DNA of 64,000 nt. Source: Clostridiales bacterium. GTDB lineage: Bacteria > Bacillota > Clostridia > Saccharofermentanales > Saccharofermentanaceae. Numbering within the stretch: position 1 is the first letter of the stretch; the number at the start of each line of letters is the position of its first letter. The stretch is taken from the NCBI GenBank assembly GCA_017617525.1, contig JAFZWA010000038.1, positions 1 to 64,000 on the forward strand. Direction: 5' to 3'. Below, in pieces: positions 50,740-61,572 of the stretch. The position numbers were made by a program, and so were the translations under genes. The notes beneath the pieces are model-generated. The model saw nothing but the letters and a program-made list of their open reading frames with translations, ran no database searches and was not told the DNA's origin.

Positions 50740-53700
50740 ATGGAACAAGTTAAGCAGATGGGCCTGGATATAGGCTCAACAACGATCAAGATCGTAATTA
50801 CAGAAGACGAGAATGTGATCTATTCGGAATACCGCCGACATCACTCGGATATTGCCGGAGAGCTCTTAAACGCATTCGAAGAAGTAAATAAGAAATTCCC
50901 GGGCCTTGAGGCTCGTGTACAGATCACCGGATCCGGCGGACTTTCGGTCGCGAAATGGCTGGGTCTGGACTTTGTTCAGGAAGTAATTGCCGAGACAGTC
51001 GCGATCACGAAGTATCATCCGGAGACCGACGTCATCATCGAACTCGGCGGTGAAGACGCGAAGATCACATATCTGCATCCTGTTCCGGAGCAGCGTATGA
51101 ACGGTACATGTGCCGGTGGTACGGGCGCGTTTATCGACCAGATGGCGACACTTCTTCGTACCGACGCGGACGGACTCAACGAGCTTGCCAAGTCCTATAC
51201 GACTTTGTACACGATCGCATCTCGATGCGGCGTATTCGCAAAGAGTGACCTGCAGCCGCTCATCAACGAAGGCGCTGCCAAAGAAGACCTCGCGGCTTCC
51301 ATTTTCCAGGCCGTTGTTAACCAGACGATCGCGGGTCTTGCCTGCGGACGTCCGATCAGAGGTCACATCGCTTTCCTCGGTGGTCCGTTGTTCTTTAACT
51401 CAGAGCTCAGAAAGGCTCTCGAGAGAACCCTTGAGGAGCAGGTCAAATCTTTCTGGATCCCGGATAACGCCCAGATCTATGTCGCACTCGGTGCCGCACT
51501 CGGCGCTAAGGGAGAGCCGGTCAAGCTTTCCGATCTGATCGCGTCCTTTTCGACAAGAGAAGGCTTTGAGCCGGATATCAAGCGCATCGCGCCGCTTTTC
51601 GCGGATGCCCATGAAAAAGAACTGTTCGACGAACGTCATCAGAAGGCGACGCTCGATCTGTATCAGCTTTCGAAGCAAAAAGGCCCGTGCTATCTCGGTA
51701 TCGATGCCGGAAGTACGACGACAAAGGCCGTTCTTATCAACGAAGAAGGTCAGATGGTCTATACCTACTATGCAAGTAACCAGGGAAATCCTGTAAAGAG
51801 CGCGGTCAACATCGTCAAGCAGCTCTATGAGCAGATGCCGCCGGAAACCTATATCGCGAACAGCTGTGTTACCGGTTACGGTGAGAATATCATCCGTGCC
51901 GCGCTCGGCGTTGATCTCGGTGAGATCGAGACCATGGCGCACTTCCAGTCCGCGAAGTATTTCTGCCCGGATGTCGATTTCATCATCGATATCGGCGGAC
52001 AGGACATGAAGTGCATGAAGATCCGAAATGGCGTTATCGACTCCATCATGCTCAACGAAGCATGTTCTTCGGGTTGCGGATCCTTTATCCAGACTTTTGC
52101 AGAAAACCTCAATATGGACGCGCATACGTTCTCGATCGAGGCGCTTTCCGCGGAGAATCCGGTAGATCTCGGAACAAGATGTACGGTATTCATGAATTCC
52201 AAGGTTAAGCAGGCGCAGAAGGAAGGCGCGACTGTCGGTGATATTTCCGCGGGCCTTTCTTATTCGGTCGTACGTAACGCTCTCTACAAGGTAATCAAGA
52301 TCCGTGATACTCAGGAGCTTGGTAAGAAGATCGTCGTTCAGGGTGGTACGTTCTTAAATGACGCGATCCTCCGCTGCTTCGAACTTATTTCCGGACGTGA
52401 AGTTATCCGACCGAACGTCGCGGGCCTGATGGGTGCTTTTGGCGCGGCGATCATCGCGAAGAAGCGTATGCCGAAGGACCAGAAAGTCTCCGGACTTTTG
52501 GGACTTGAAGATCTCAACAACTTCGATATGACAACAGAGATGACGACATGTCCTCTCTGCACGAACCATTGTAAACTTACGATCTCCACATTCAGTAATG
52601 GTGAACGTTTCATTTCCGGTAACCGCTGTGAAAGAGGTGAGGGTAAGGAGAAGGCTAAGGATACGCTGCCGAACCTGATCGCTTACAAATACGCGAGAAC
52701 GTTCCGTTATAAGCCGCTTGCCAAGGATAAGGCACCGCGTGGCGAGATCGGTATTCCGAGAGCTCTGAACATGTATGAGAACTATCCTTTCTGGTTCACG
52801 GTACTGACGGAACTCGGATTCTCCGTAATCATCTCTCCGAGATCGAACCATGAACTTTTCGAGAAGGGTATGGATTCCATTCCTTCCGAGAGTGTCTGCT
52901 ATCCGGCCAAACTCGTTCACGGCCATATCGAAGCACTGATCGAAAAGGGCATCAAGACGATCTTCTATCCGGATATTCCCTATGAGCGTCATGAGAACAA
53001 GCAGTCCGGTAACCACTTTAACTGCCCGATCGTAGCTTCCTATCCGGAAGTTATCCGTAATAACCTCGAGAATATCCAGGATAAGGGGATCAAGTATCTC
53101 AATCCGTTCCTGCCGCTCGATAACGACGAAGCGCTTGCCGAGCAGCTCGCGATCGCTCTTGCCGATTTCGGCGTCACCAAGGCAGAGACTGTAAAGGCCG
53201 TTGCCGCGGGTAACAAGGAGTACGACGAGTACAAGGCGGATATCCGTAGAAAAGGTCAGGAAGTCATCGAAGATCTCGAAAGAACCGGCCAAAAGGGTAT
53301 CGTTCTTTCCGGTCGTCCGTACCACACGGATCCGGAGATCCATCACGGTATCCCGGAAATGATCAATTCTCTCGGACTTGCAGTTCTCAGTGAAGACAGT
53401 GTCGCCGTTCCGGGAAGACTTCAGCGTCCGATCCGCGTTGTCGACCAGTGGATGTACCACACACGTCTTTACGAAGCTGCGGCTTATGTCGCGACAAACG
53501 ATAACCTCGAGCTCGTACAGCTAACTTCTTTCGGCTGCGGCCTCGATGCCGTAACTTCTGATCAGGTGCAGGAGATCCTGGAATCCCAGGGCAAACTCTA
53601 TACGCTCCTTAAGATCGACGAGGTAAGTAACCTTGGTGCCGCACGTATCCGTATGCGTTCCCTGAAGGTCGCTATGGATGAGCGTGAAGCCGCCAGAAAA

Positions 53701-55134
53701 GAAGGCACGATGATCAAGCGCGAGAAGAAATCCTATACGATTAAGCGCGTTCCTTTTACCGAGGAACACAAGAAGCGCCACACGATCCTCGCGCCGCAGA
53801 TGGCACCGATCGAATTCGAGTTCGTCGAGGCGGTCTTCCATAACCACGGATATAAGCTCAAAGTCCTGAAAGAAGCGACTCAGGCGGATATCGAGTGCGG
53901 ACTTCGTTTCGTAAATAACGACGCTTGTTTCCCGACAGTTATTGTTGTCGGTCAGATGATCAACGCCATCCTTTCCGGCGACGTCGACCGCGACAACACA
54001 ACGGTTCTGATCACACAGACCGGTGGTGGCTGCCGTGCGACGAACTATGTCGCTTTCCTTAGAAAAGCACTGCGTGAGGCGGGATACGGTGATATCCCGG
54101 TCATCGCTCTTTCCGTACAGCAGTTCGAAAAGAACCCGGGCTTCCGTCCGACGCTTCCTTTTATCAACAGTGCGCTTCGTGCGATCTGCTATGGCGATAT
54201 GCTGCAGACACTTCTCCTTCGTGTGCGTCCGTACGAGAAGGTCAAGGGTTCCGCGAATGCCTTGTATCAGTTCTGGAACCGCTGCGGTAAGCTGTTCTTC
54301 AACCCGAAAGAGAAGTTTGAAGATATCACGACCGAGTACATCATGGCAGAAGCCTGCAAGAACGCGCCTCTGACCGATGAAGAGAAGAAAGCCGTTGAGG
54401 ATCTTCTTAAGGAACTCCACTGCACAAAGGTCGGCCGTCCGTCTTCGTATAAGCGCATGATCGACGCGACGATCGATACATTCGATAAGTTCCCGATGCT
54501 CGATATCCCGAGAAAACCGCGTGTCGGTCTCGTCGGTGAGATCCTCGTTAAGTTCCAGCCGGATGCCAATAACCATGCGGTCGACGTTGTAGAGCAGGAA
54601 GGCTGCGAAGCTGTTGTTCCGGGTCTTCTGGACTTCTTCCTGTACTGCACGATGGGACCTGTATGGGCAGCCGAGCACTTAGGAAGAAGCAAGAAGAGTG
54701 CATGGCTTTCTAACCGCGGAATCGATCTTCTGCAGTCGTATAGAAGCCACATCATCAAAAAGATGGAGGAGACCGGCAAGTTCCAGCTTCCTCAGAGTAT
54801 CCGTCACATGGCGAAGAAAGCAGAGAATGTTCTTTCCTGCGGAAACAATAACGGTGAGGGATGGTTCCTGACCGCCGAGATGATCGAGCTGATCGAGAGC
54901 GGCGTTCCGAACATCATCTGCGCACAGCCTTTTGCTTGCCTTCCGAACCACGTAACCGGTAAGGGCATGATCAAAGAGCTCCGCCGCCAGTATCCTGAAA
55001 GTAACATTATCCCGATCGACTACGATCCGGGTGCCAGTGAAGCGAACCAGCTGAACCGTATTAAGCTCATGGTCAGCACGGCGCATTACCGTGAGGAAAT
55101 GAAGCGTCAGGAAGAAGAAAAGAAGAATACATAA
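50740..55134 (+). CDS. Giant 2-hydroxyacyl-CoA dehydratase activase-type protein
   Basis: A 1464-residue protein with two ASKHA ATPase domains of the BadF/BadG/BcrA/BcrD family. The first starts at [14 protein letters not shown] with [13 protein letters not shown] near 124; the second at [16 protein letters not shown] (about 317) with ACSSGCGSF near 441. A DUF2229-type region follows from [11 protein letters not shown] (about 604), then a long C-terminal part with several Cys. Classic activases are about 260-residue dimers with one 4Fe-4S. They use ATP to fire an electron into a dehydratase. This single-chain form is widespread in Clostridia but its partner is unclear. No dehydratase subunits are encoded nearby. 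Confidence 0.93.
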   Translation: MEQVKQMGLDIGSTTIKIVITEDENVIYSEYRRHHSDIAGELLNAFEEVNKKFPGLEARVQITGSGGLSVAKWLGLDFVQEVIAETVAITKYHPETDVIIELGGEDAKITYLHPVPEQRMNGTCAGGTGAFIDQMATLLRTDADGLNELAKSYTTLYTIASRCGVFAKSDLQPLINEGAAKEDLAASIFQAVVNQTIAGLACGRPIRGHIAFLGGPLFFNSELRKALERTLEEQVKSFWIPDNAQIYVALGAALGAKGEPVKLSDLIASFSTREGFEPDIKRIAPLFADAHEKELFDERHQKATLDLYQLSKQKGPCYLGIDAGSTTTKAVLINEEGQMVYTYYASNQGNPVKSAVNIVKQLYEQMPPETYIANSCVTGYGENIIRAALGVDLGEIETMAHFQSAKYFCPDVDFIIDIGGQDMKCMKIRNGVIDSIMLNEACSSGCGSFIQTFAENLNMDAHTFSIEALSAENPVDLGTRCTVFMNSKVKQAQKEGATVGDISAGLSYSVVRNALYKVIKIRDTQELGKKIVVQGGTFLNDAILRCFELISGREVIRPNVAGLMGAFGAAIIAKKRMPKDQKVSGLLGLEDLNNFDMTTEMTTCPLCTNHCKLTISTFSNGERFISGNRCERGEGKEKAKDTLPNLIAYKYARTFRYKPLAKDKAPRGEIGIPRALNMYENYPFWFTVLTELGFSVIISPRSNHELFEKGMDSIPSESVCYPAKLVHGHIEALIEKGIKTIFYPDIPYERHENKQSGNHFNCPIVASYPEVIRNNLENIQDKGIKYLNPFLPLDNDEALAEQLAIALADFGVTKAETVKAVAAGNKEYDEYKADIRRKGQEVIEDLERTGQKGIVLSGRPYHTDPEIHHGIPEMINSLGLAVLSEDSVAVPGRLQRPIRVVDQWMYHTRLYEAAAYVATNDNLELVQLTSFGCGLDAVTSDQVQEILESQGKLYTLLKIDEVSNLGAARIRMRSLKVAMDEREAARKEGTMIKREKKSYTIKRVPFTEEHKKRHTILAPQMAPIEFEFVEAVFHNHGYKLKVLKEATQADIECGLRFVNNDACFPTVIVVGQMINAILSGDVDRDNTTVLITQTGGGCRATNYVAFLRKALREAGYGDIPVIALSVQQFEKNPGFRPTLPFINSALRAICYGDMLQTLLLRVRPYEKVKGSANALYQFWNRCGKLFFNPKEKFEDITTEYIMAEACKNAPLTDEEKKAVEDLLKELHCTKVGRPSSYKRMIDATIDTFDKFPMLDIPRKPRVGLVGEILVKFQPDANNHAVDVVEQEGCEAVVPGLLDFFLYCTMGPVWAAEHLGRSKKSAWLSNRGIDLLQSYRSHIIKKMEETGKFQLPQSIRHMAKKAENVLSCGNNNGEGWFLTAEMIELIESGVPNIICAQPFACLPNHVTGKGMIKELRRQYPESNIIPIDYDPGASEANQLNRIKLMVSTAHYREEMKRQEEEKKNT

Positions 55135-55152
55135 AATCTGGGAGATACCAAT

Positions 55153-57924
55153 ATGTCTGATGCCAAACGATTACTTCTGGTAGATGGAAACAGTATCATC
55201 AACCGTTCCTACTATGCGACAGCGGGACGGAATAATCTGACGGCACCGGACGGCACTCCTACAGGCGCCGTAAACATCTATCTCAATACACTTTCGAAGT
55301 ATATCTCTGAGGTGGAGCCGACGCATACCTGCACGCTTTTCGATCTGAAAGCACCGACATTCCGCCATAAGGCGTATTCCGAGTATAAGGGCACCCGTAA
55401 GGGCATGCCTGACGATCTTGCGGCCCAGATGCCTGTTCTTAAGGAAGTCCTCGACGCGATGGGTTTCCCGCGTTATGAACAGGAGGGACTTGAGGCGGAC
55501 GACCTGATCGGAACCCTTAAGACCATGGGCGTAAACGCCGGATTTGAAGTCTTTATCCTTAGTGGTGATAAGGACGATTTCCAGCTGATCGACGAACACA
55601 CGAAGGTGATCATGCCGGTTACCAAGAAAGACGGTTCAGGTACGGATTACTACGATGAGGCGCTTTTCCAGGAAAGATACGGTATTCCGACTTCTGATTT
55701 TGTTACGGCAAAAGCACTGATGGGCGATAGTTCCGATAACATCCCGGGTGTAAAAGGCATCGGTGAAAAGGGCGCAATGGATCTTGTGCGTAAGTATAAG
55801 ACACTTGATGGTCTGTACGAGCATCTATCTGAATTGAGCCCGAAGCTTCGTGAAAAGCTCGAGACAGATAAAGACAATGCTTATATGTCCCTGATGTTAA
55901 GTAGAATCGTCACGGACGCCGAGATCGGCATCACGCTCGATGAACTTGAGAGAAAGCCTCTGGACAACGCGTCTACGGCTGCCTGCTTCTATAAGTACGG
56001 TTTCCGCGCGCAGATGAAGAAGTGGAATATCGATGAAGCCGCGGTCGCCGAAGCAACTCCGGTAGTCGAAGAATCTGCAGAAGAGGCAAACTACCCGAAG
56101 CTTTCCGGTAAGCGCCCGCAGATCCTTCTGAACGAAGACGTGGCGTCATCCATGAGCAAGATCCTTTCGAAGATTTCCGAAGGACAGTCTGTCATGATCG
56201 ATATGGTCGATCAGAACGGCCCGGTTCTCGGCCTTTCCGTTTCTGCGGATGAGGTATATGTCTGGTCGAAAGAAGACGATATCAACACCGTTGTTTCAAG
56301 ACTCAGCGATGCCGGGATCGGCGCTTCTTCGGAAAAAGCAACTGTCGTTTACAGTGCGAAGAATCACTTCAAACTCCTGGAACAAGGACTCCCGTTCGAT
56401 CACGTATTTGACGTGGAGATCGCGGGATATGTCCTGAACTCGATCGAAGGCGCGGACCCGTCTTTTGAGATGCTGATCGAGCATGGAACACACCGTCCGT
56501 TCCCGATCCTGGAAGACTACGGACAGGCGAAGGAAGACCCGAAAAAGGCGAACCGTCAGCAGGATCTTTTCGCGTTTATCGACGGTATGCCGGAGACAGA
56601 AAAAGAACTTACAGAAGACGACGTGCTCGACTTTTCTTATCAGGTTCTCCTTTCGAGATGGCTGTCGTTCTATCAGAAGGCAGATATCGAAAAGCAGGGC
56701 ATCGAGAAACTGATCTATGAGATCGAAATGCCTCTGGTCATGGTGCTTGACCGTATGGAAAGAAGAGGCGTTCTCGTCGACGTAAGTAAGATCGACGAGC
56801 TCCATAAAGAGTTTGACGGAAAGGTCCGCGAACTTGAAAAAGAGATCCATGAACTCGCGGGAGAAGAGTTTACTATTCTTTCGCCGAAGCAGCTCGGAAA
56901 AGTGCTTTTCGACAAGCTCGGGCTGCCTTCCGGAAAGAAACTGGCCAGTGGCGGATATTCCACGAATTCCGAAGAGCTCGAGAAGATCCGCGATAAGCAT
57001 CCGATCGTGGATAAGATCCTCGAATACCGTCAGATCCAAAAACTCGATTCGACCTTTGTCATGGGCTTAAAGAAGAGCATCTCCGAAAAGGACGGACGCG
57101 TGCATACGACGTTCAGCCAGGCGATGACAAATACGGGAAGGCTTTCTTCCTCGGATCCGAACCTGCAGAATATCCCGATCCGAACCGACCTCGGATCTCT
57201 GATCCGCGAGACATTTGTCGCTAAAGACGGATATGTCCTGATCGACGCGGACTACTCGCAGATCGAGCTTCGACTTCTCGCCGCGATCTCGCACGATGAA
57301 GAGATGATCAGTGCTTTCCGAGAGGGAAGAGATATCCATACGAAAACCGCATGCGGTATCTTCGGTGTTCCCGCGGATAAGATCAATGCCGGCATGCGTG
57401 CCGCCGCAAAGCGCGTTAACTTCAGTATCGTATACGGCGTCAGTGATTACGGACTGTCCCAGGATCTCGGCGTCAGCGTATACGAGGCAAAGAGATATAT
57501 CGAAGAATATTACCGTCAGTTCCCGACGATCAAGTCCTGCCTTGACGGCTTTAAGCAGGAGGGCAAGGAGAAGGGGTATGTATCAACGCTTTTCGGAAGA
57601 AGAAGGATCCTGAAAGAACTGACATCCGCGAACTATAACATCAGAAGCTTCGGTGAGCGTGCGGCGATGAACACGCCGATCCAGGGCACAGCGGCTGATA
57701 TCATCAAGCTTGCGATGAACCATGCGGAGCAGGCACTTCGTGAAAAAGGATTCGACGCGAAACTGATCCTTCAGGTGCACGACGAACTGATCGTGGAAGC
57801 TAAAGAGGATATTGCCGAAGAAGCGGCGAAGGTGCTTTCCGATGCGATGGAAAAAGTGATCGAACTCGATGTACCGCTCATCGCGGAAGCAAGAATAGGT
57901 AAAACGTGGGCAGAAGCTCACTGA
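55153..57924 (+). CDS. polA: DNA polymerase I
   Basis: Repair and Okazaki-fragment polymerase, 923 residues. The N-terminal 5' nuclease (about 1-290) contains LEADDLIGTL and GDSSDNIPGVKGIGEKGA. The central 3'-5' exonuclease-like domain (about 310-480) has lost the catalytic DxE: the first motif reads MIDMVDQNG, as in other proofreading-deficient Gram-positive enzymes. The polymerase domain has motif A DADYSQIELRLLA near 698, RAAAKRVNFSIVYG, and motif C QVHDELIVEA near 874. coaE follows 18 bases later. Confidence 0.97.
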   Translation: MSDAKRLLLVDGNSIINRSYYATAGRNNLTAPDGTPTGAVNIYLNTLSKYISEVEPTHTCTLFDLKAPTFRHKAYSEYKGTRKGMPDDLAAQMPVLKEVLDAMGFPRYEQEGLEADDLIGTLKTMGVNAGFEVFILSGDKDDFQLIDEHTKVIMPVTKKDGSGTDYYDEALFQERYGIPTSDFVTAKALMGDSSDNIPGVKGIGEKGAMDLVRKYKTLDGLYEHLSELSPKLREKLETDKDNAYMSLMLSRIVTDAEIGITLDELERKPLDNASTAACFYKYGFRAQMKKWNIDEAAVAEATPVVEESAEEANYPKLSGKRPQILLNEDVASSMSKILSKISEGQSVMIDMVDQNGPVLGLSVSADEVYVWSKEDDINTVVSRLSDAGIGASSEKATVVYSAKNHFKLLEQGLPFDHVFDVEIAGYVLNSIEGADPSFEMLIEHGTHRPFPILEDYGQAKEDPKKANRQQDLFAFIDGMPETEKELTEDDVLDFSYQVLLSRWLSFYQKADIEKQGIEKLIYEIEMPLVMVLDRMERRGVLVDVSKIDELHKEFDGKVRELEKEIHELAGEEFTILSPKQLGKVLFDKLGLPSGKKLASGGYSTNSEELEKIRDKHPIVDKILEYRQIQKLDSTFVMGLKKSISEKDGRVHTTFSQAMTNTGRLSSSDPNLQNIPIRTDLGSLIRETFVAKDGYVLIDADYSQIELRLLAAISHDEEMISAFREGRDIHTKTACGIFGVPADKINAGMRAAAKRVNFSIVYGVSDYGLSQDLGVSVYEAKRYIEEYYRQFPTIKSCLDGFKQEGKEKGYVSTLFGRRRILKELTSANYNIRSFGERAAMNTPIQGTAADIIKLAMNHAEQALREKGFDAKLILQVHDELIVEAKEDIAEEAAKVLSDAMEKVIELDVPLIAEARIGKTWAEAH

Positions 57925-57942
57925 CATAATTGGAGGACGAAC

Positions 57943-58551
57943 ATGTTTGTTTTAGGTGTAACAGGTGGTATCGGAACCGGTAAAAGCACTGTTTCCGGAT
58001 ACTTCAGAGATAAGGGAGTCGAAGTTCTGGACGCGGACGAGATCTCCAGAAAAGTGACCGATGTCGGAGGTGTCGCGCTTCCTGAGATCGCCGAACTTTT
58101 CGGTCCTCGCGCGCTCACGGCAAACGGAGCTCTCAACAGAAAGTATGTCGCTTCACTGGTTTTCACCGAGAAGAAGAAACTCGACAAGCTATCCGCGATC
58201 GTGCATCACTATGTGCTCACGACGATCGGAGAAGAGATCGCGAAGGCCGCGGAACGCAAAGTCAAACTGATCGTTCTCGATGTTCCGATCCCGGTAAGAC
58301 ACGGATTTGTAGATGTGTGCAATCAGATCCTCGTTGTCAGCAGCAGTGATGATATTCGCCTCGAAAGACTCGTTCTTCGCGGCATGGACAGAGATGACGC
58401 CAGAAAGAGAATGGCAATGCAGATGACACGTGAGGAATACGAAGAACTCGCAGATCGCGTCCTCGTAAACGATGGTACGATCGAAGAACTATACGAGCAG
58501 ATCGACCGCTATGTCAAAGAAGAACTCAACGAACGAGGAATCCGTCTATGA
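57943..58551 (+). CDS. coaE: Dephospho-CoA kinase
   Basis: Last step of coenzyme A synthesis: phosphorylates the 3'-hydroxyl of dephospho-CoA. The 202-residue protein has P-loop GVTGGIGTGKST at residues 5-16, the CoaE motif LDADEISRKV, and LDVPIPVRHG near residue 104, where most homologues have DxPLLxE, so this block is altered. The length is normal. It follows polA, a frequent pairing in Firmicutes. It overlaps the next gene by ATGA. Confidence 0.95.
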   Translation: MFVLGVTGGIGTGKSTVSGYFRDKGVEVLDADEISRKVTDVGGVALPEIAELFGPRALTANGALNRKYVASLVFTEKKKLDKLSAIVHHYVLTTIGEEIAKAAERKVKLIVLDVPIPVRHGFVDVCNQILVVSSSDDIRLERLVLRGMDRDDARKRMAMQMTREEYEELADRVLVNDGTIEELYEQIDRYVKEELNERGIRL

Positions 58552-58874
58552 CAGCCGGAATCATCTTATCTTCGATTTTCATGGCCTTTTCACTGACGAT
58601 CACGGTGCTTTTCTTTACTGTGCTTAAGAAAAAGCCATATTCGAAATTCGCCGGTGCGTCGACAGGCGTTTATGCTTCCGCGTGCCTGATGATCCTGCTC
58701 CTTGCGATCTTTAAGAAGGATCTTCCGATCCTGTTTTTTATCCTCGCGGATGTTCTGGCGACGATGGTCTGCGGAATGATCACTTTAATGATGATCGTCC
58801 TTTTTACAAAAACAACTCCTGTGGAGACGACAAAACCGAAAGAAGATGAAGACGTAGAAGACAAGACAGAGTAA
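58548..58874 (+). CDS. Small membrane protein of unknown function
   Basis: A 108-residue protein with three hydrophobic segments (about 3-23, 37-55 and 60-85) and an acidic, Lys/Glu/Asp/Thr cytoplasmic tail. The start overlaps the coaE stop by ATGA, and the stop is 12 bases before the ABC exporter gene, so it is translated from the same message. It may act with the exporter, but that is inference from position only. Confidence 0.75.
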   Translation: MTAGIILSSIFMAFSLTITVLFFTVLKKKPYSKFAGASTGVYASACLMILLLAIFKKDLPILFFILADVLATMVCGMITLMMIVLFTKTTPVETTKPKEDEDVEDKTE

Positions 58875-58886
58875 AGGAGAATCGCT

Positions 58887-60788
58887 ATGGGAATGGGTGG
58901 TCCGGGCCCGATGAGAATGGGGCCGCGTGGTTTTCTGACAGAAGAAGAAAAGAAGAATAAGCCAAAGGTCGATAAGAAGCTGATCAAACGTATCACTTCG
59001 TACATGAAGCCATATAAACTTCAGTTCGCGCTCGTATTCCTGTCGATCCTGCTTTCCGCGGTCGTCGGACTGTTCCCGTCGATCATCACGGGAAGGATCG
59101 TTGATAAAGCACTCCTCGGCGATGATCTCGGACTTCTGATCAAACTCCTGATCGCCGCGTTTGTCGCTCTTACCGCGTCTCAGGTCATCAGTGTCATCGA
59201 AAGTTACATCAACGCGTGGATCTCCCAGCGCATCATCTTCGACATGAAAAACGAGATGTACCGCCACCTTCAGTGGATGCCGCACAGCTTCTTTACCACG
59301 GAAAAACAGGGCGATATCATCACGAGAATGAACACGGATATTTCCGGTGTCAGCTCTGTTATTTCCAATACCCTTTCCAGCTGCGTCAATAACCTGGCGA
59401 CTGTTGCCACAACGCTCGTTGCGCTCTTTATGATGAGTGTTCCGCTGGCTCTTGTCGGAATCCTGATCATTCCGCTTCTGATCCTTCCGACCAGAAACGT
59501 CGGACGCAATCGTTATAAGCTTCTTACGAAGACGCAGGAAAAGAACGATGAACTGAATCAGGTCATTAACGAGACACTCTCGGTCTCCGGTTCCATGCTC
59601 GTAAAGCTCTTTACGAGAGAAGATAAAGAGTACGAGAATTTCGTGGAAGTCAACGAAGAGGTCACGCGTCTTTCCCTGAAAGAGCAGAGAAGCGGTAAGT
59701 GGTTCCGTGTCATGATGGGTATGTTTACCCAGGTCGGCCCACTCCTTATCTACTTTGCGGGTGGTATCTGCATCATCAAAAAGTACGATCCCAACCTGAC
59801 CGTAGGTGTCGTTACCGCGACTGTCGCTCTCATTAACCGACTGTATCGACCGGTCGAATCCCTCATGAATCTGGGTGTCGACTTTACCCGTTCGCTTGCG
59901 CTTTTCACGCGTATCTTCGATTATTTCGACAGAGAGAACCCGCTGAAGTCTCCTGAAAACGGATCCAAGCCGGATGTCACGAATAAGGATATCGTTTACG
60001 ATCACGTGAAGTTCTCTTATACTCCGGAAAAAGAACTTCTCAAGGACGTTTCGTTTACCGTTCCGGGCGGCAAGATGTACGCTATCGTCGGTCCTTCCGG
60101 TTCCGGTAAATCTACTGTCGTAAACTTCATTCCGCGTCTTTACGATGTCGAAGAAGGAAGCGTGAAGATCGCGGGCGAAGATGTCCGTAACTTCGATCTT
60201 ACCTACCTTCGTCAGCAGATCGGTGTAGTTACCCAGGATACATATCTTTTCAACGGAACCATTAAAGAAAACCTTCTTTACGCAAAAGAAGACGCGACGG
60301 ACGAAGAGATCGAAAAGGCCTGCAAGATCGCAAGTATCGACGAGTTCATCAAGAACCAGCCGGACGGCTATGACACGATGGTCGGTAACCGCGGACTGAA
60401 GCTTTCGGGCGGTGAGAAGCAGCGCCTGAGTATCGCCAGAGTTATCCTCAAAGACCCGAAGATCCTGATCCTCGACGAGGCAACCAGCGCACTTGACTCG
60501 ATCTCTGAAAATGCGATCTCCGAGGCTCTCGAAGTTCTGATGCAGAACAGAACCTCCATTGTTATCGCCCACAGACTTTCAACCATCATGAAGGCTGAAA
60601 AGATCGTTGTTATCGCGGATGGTCACGTTGCCGAGCTCGGTACACATCAGGAGCTTCTCGAAAAGAACGGTATCTATAGAGATCTCTATGAGACGCAGTT
60701 CCGCCAGGTCCTCGATATGCAGGGTGCCGAGCCGAAAGAAGACCTTGAGTGGGAAGAAAAGAAAATGATCCAGAACGATGTCTATTAA
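58887..60788 (+). CDS. ABC exporter (fused permease and ATPase)
   Basis: A half-transporter of the type IV ABC exporter family, 633 residues. Six transmembrane helices lie in about residues 45-320, preceded by a Gly/Met/Pro-rich N-terminus. The ATPase domain has Walker A GPSGSGKST at about 401, signature LSGGEKQRLS near 504, Walker B ILILDEATSALDS near 527, and the H-loop IVIAHRLS. It functions as a homodimer or with another half-transporter; the substrate (lipid, drug, peptide) cannot be told. AAAGGAG supports the start. Confidence 0.95.
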   Translation: MGMGGPGPMRMGPRGFLTEEEKKNKPKVDKKLIKRITSYMKPYKLQFALVFLSILLSAVVGLFPSIITGRIVDKALLGDDLGLLIKLLIAAFVALTASQVISVIESYINAWISQRIIFDMKNEMYRHLQWMPHSFFTTEKQGDIITRMNTDISGVSSVISNTLSSCVNNLATVATTLVALFMMSVPLALVGILIIPLLILPTRNVGRNRYKLLTKTQEKNDELNQVINETLSVSGSMLVKLFTREDKEYENFVEVNEEVTRLSLKEQRSGKWFRVMMGMFTQVGPLLIYFAGGICIIKKYDPNLTVGVVTATVALINRLYRPVESLMNLGVDFTRSLALFTRIFDYFDRENPLKSPENGSKPDVTNKDIVYDHVKFSYTPEKELLKDVSFTVPGGKMYAIVGPSGSGKSTVVNFIPRLYDVEEGSVKIAGEDVRNFDLTYLRQQIGVVTQDTYLFNGTIKENLLYAKEDATDEEIEKACKIASIDEFIKNQPDGYDTMVGNRGLKLSGGEKQRLSIARVILKDPKILILDEATSALDSISENAISEALEVLMQNRTSIVIAHRLSTIMKAEKIVVIADGHVAELGTHQELLEKNGIYRDLYETQFRQVLDMQGAEPKEDLEWEEKKMIQNDVY

Positions 60789-60812
60789 TGACGTTAATCG
60801 AAGGAGGTCCCT

Positions 60813-61520
60813 ATGACTTTTCAGGATAAAGTAGCCGTAGTCACAGGCGGCGCGCAAGGAATCGGAAAGGCGATCACAGATGCTTTTCGCGCAGAAGGCG
60901 CCAAAGTCTATGTGATCGATATTCAAGAGGGTGACTGGTATGTTGGTGATATCAGCGACAAAACCGTACTCGAGGATTTTTCTAAATGCGTGATCGAGAA
61001 ATCCGATCACATCGACTATCTGATCAACAACGCACTTCCTCAGATGAAGGGTATCAACGAGTGCAGTTTCGAAGACTTCCAGAACGCCTTAACGGTCGGT
61101 GTCACGGCTCCGTTTTATCTTACAAAACTGTTCATGCCGTACTTCTCGAAAAGCGCCTGTGTCATCAACATCGCGTCTTCACGTGACCGTATGAGTCAGC
61201 CTCAGACTGAAAGCTATACAGCCGCAAAAGGCGGAATCTCGGCGCTTACTCATGCGCTTGCCGTAAGTCTCGCCGGTAAGGTTCGAGTAAACAGTATCTC
61301 TCCTGGATGGATCGATACCACGGGATCAGATATCACAGGTCCCGACGCGACACAACAGCTTGTCGGAAGAGTCGGAAAACCCGTCGATATCGCAGAGATG
61401 GTATTGTTCCTTTGCTCAGATAAGGCAGGATTCATTACCGGAGAAAACATCTGTATCGATGGCGGTATGACAAAACTGATGATCTACCATGGTGAACATG
61501 GTTGGACATATGAGGAATAA
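60813..61520 (+). CDS. Short-chain dehydrogenase/reductase family protein
   Basis: NAD(P)-binding Rossmann enzyme of 235 residues. The cofactor loop TGGAQGIGKAI is at residues 11-21, the active site has Ser in IASSRDRMS and YTAAKGG (Tyr-x3-Lys) near 135, and SPGWIDTTG follows. The conserved NNAG is NNAL here, a substitution at a Gly usually kept for helix packing. The substrate is unknown. AAGGAGG lies upstream and a bidirectional terminator downstream. It may be co-transcribed with the ABC exporter. Confidence 0.9.
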   Translation: MTFQDKVAVVTGGAQGIGKAITDAFRAEGAKVYVIDIQEGDWYVGDISDKTVLEDFSKCVIEKSDHIDYLINNALPQMKGINECSFEDFQNALTVGVTAPFYLTKLFMPYFSKSACVINIASSRDRMSQPQTESYTAAKGGISALTHALAVSLAGKVRVNSISPGWIDTTGSDITGPDATQQLVGRVGKPVDIAEMVLFLCSDKAGFITGENICIDGGMTKLMIYHGEHGWTYEE

Positions 61521-61523
61521 AGA

Positions 61524-61552
61524 AAAAGGCTCCGATGATTCGGAGCCTTTCT
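61524..61552. terminator. Bidirectional terminator between the SDR gene and ychF
   Basis: AAAAAGGCTCCGA pairs with TCGGAGCCTTTCT around a TGAT loop. A-rich and T-rich sides serve both convergent genes. Confidence 0.92.
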
Positions 61553-61572
61553 TGTGTATGCGTAAAAGCTGA

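Noticed and set aside
55153-57924. polA as possibly damaged because the proofreading DxE is missing
   Set aside because: Loss of the 3'-5' exonuclease residues is common in Gram-positive Pol I. The domain fold, nuclease and polymerase motifs are intact.
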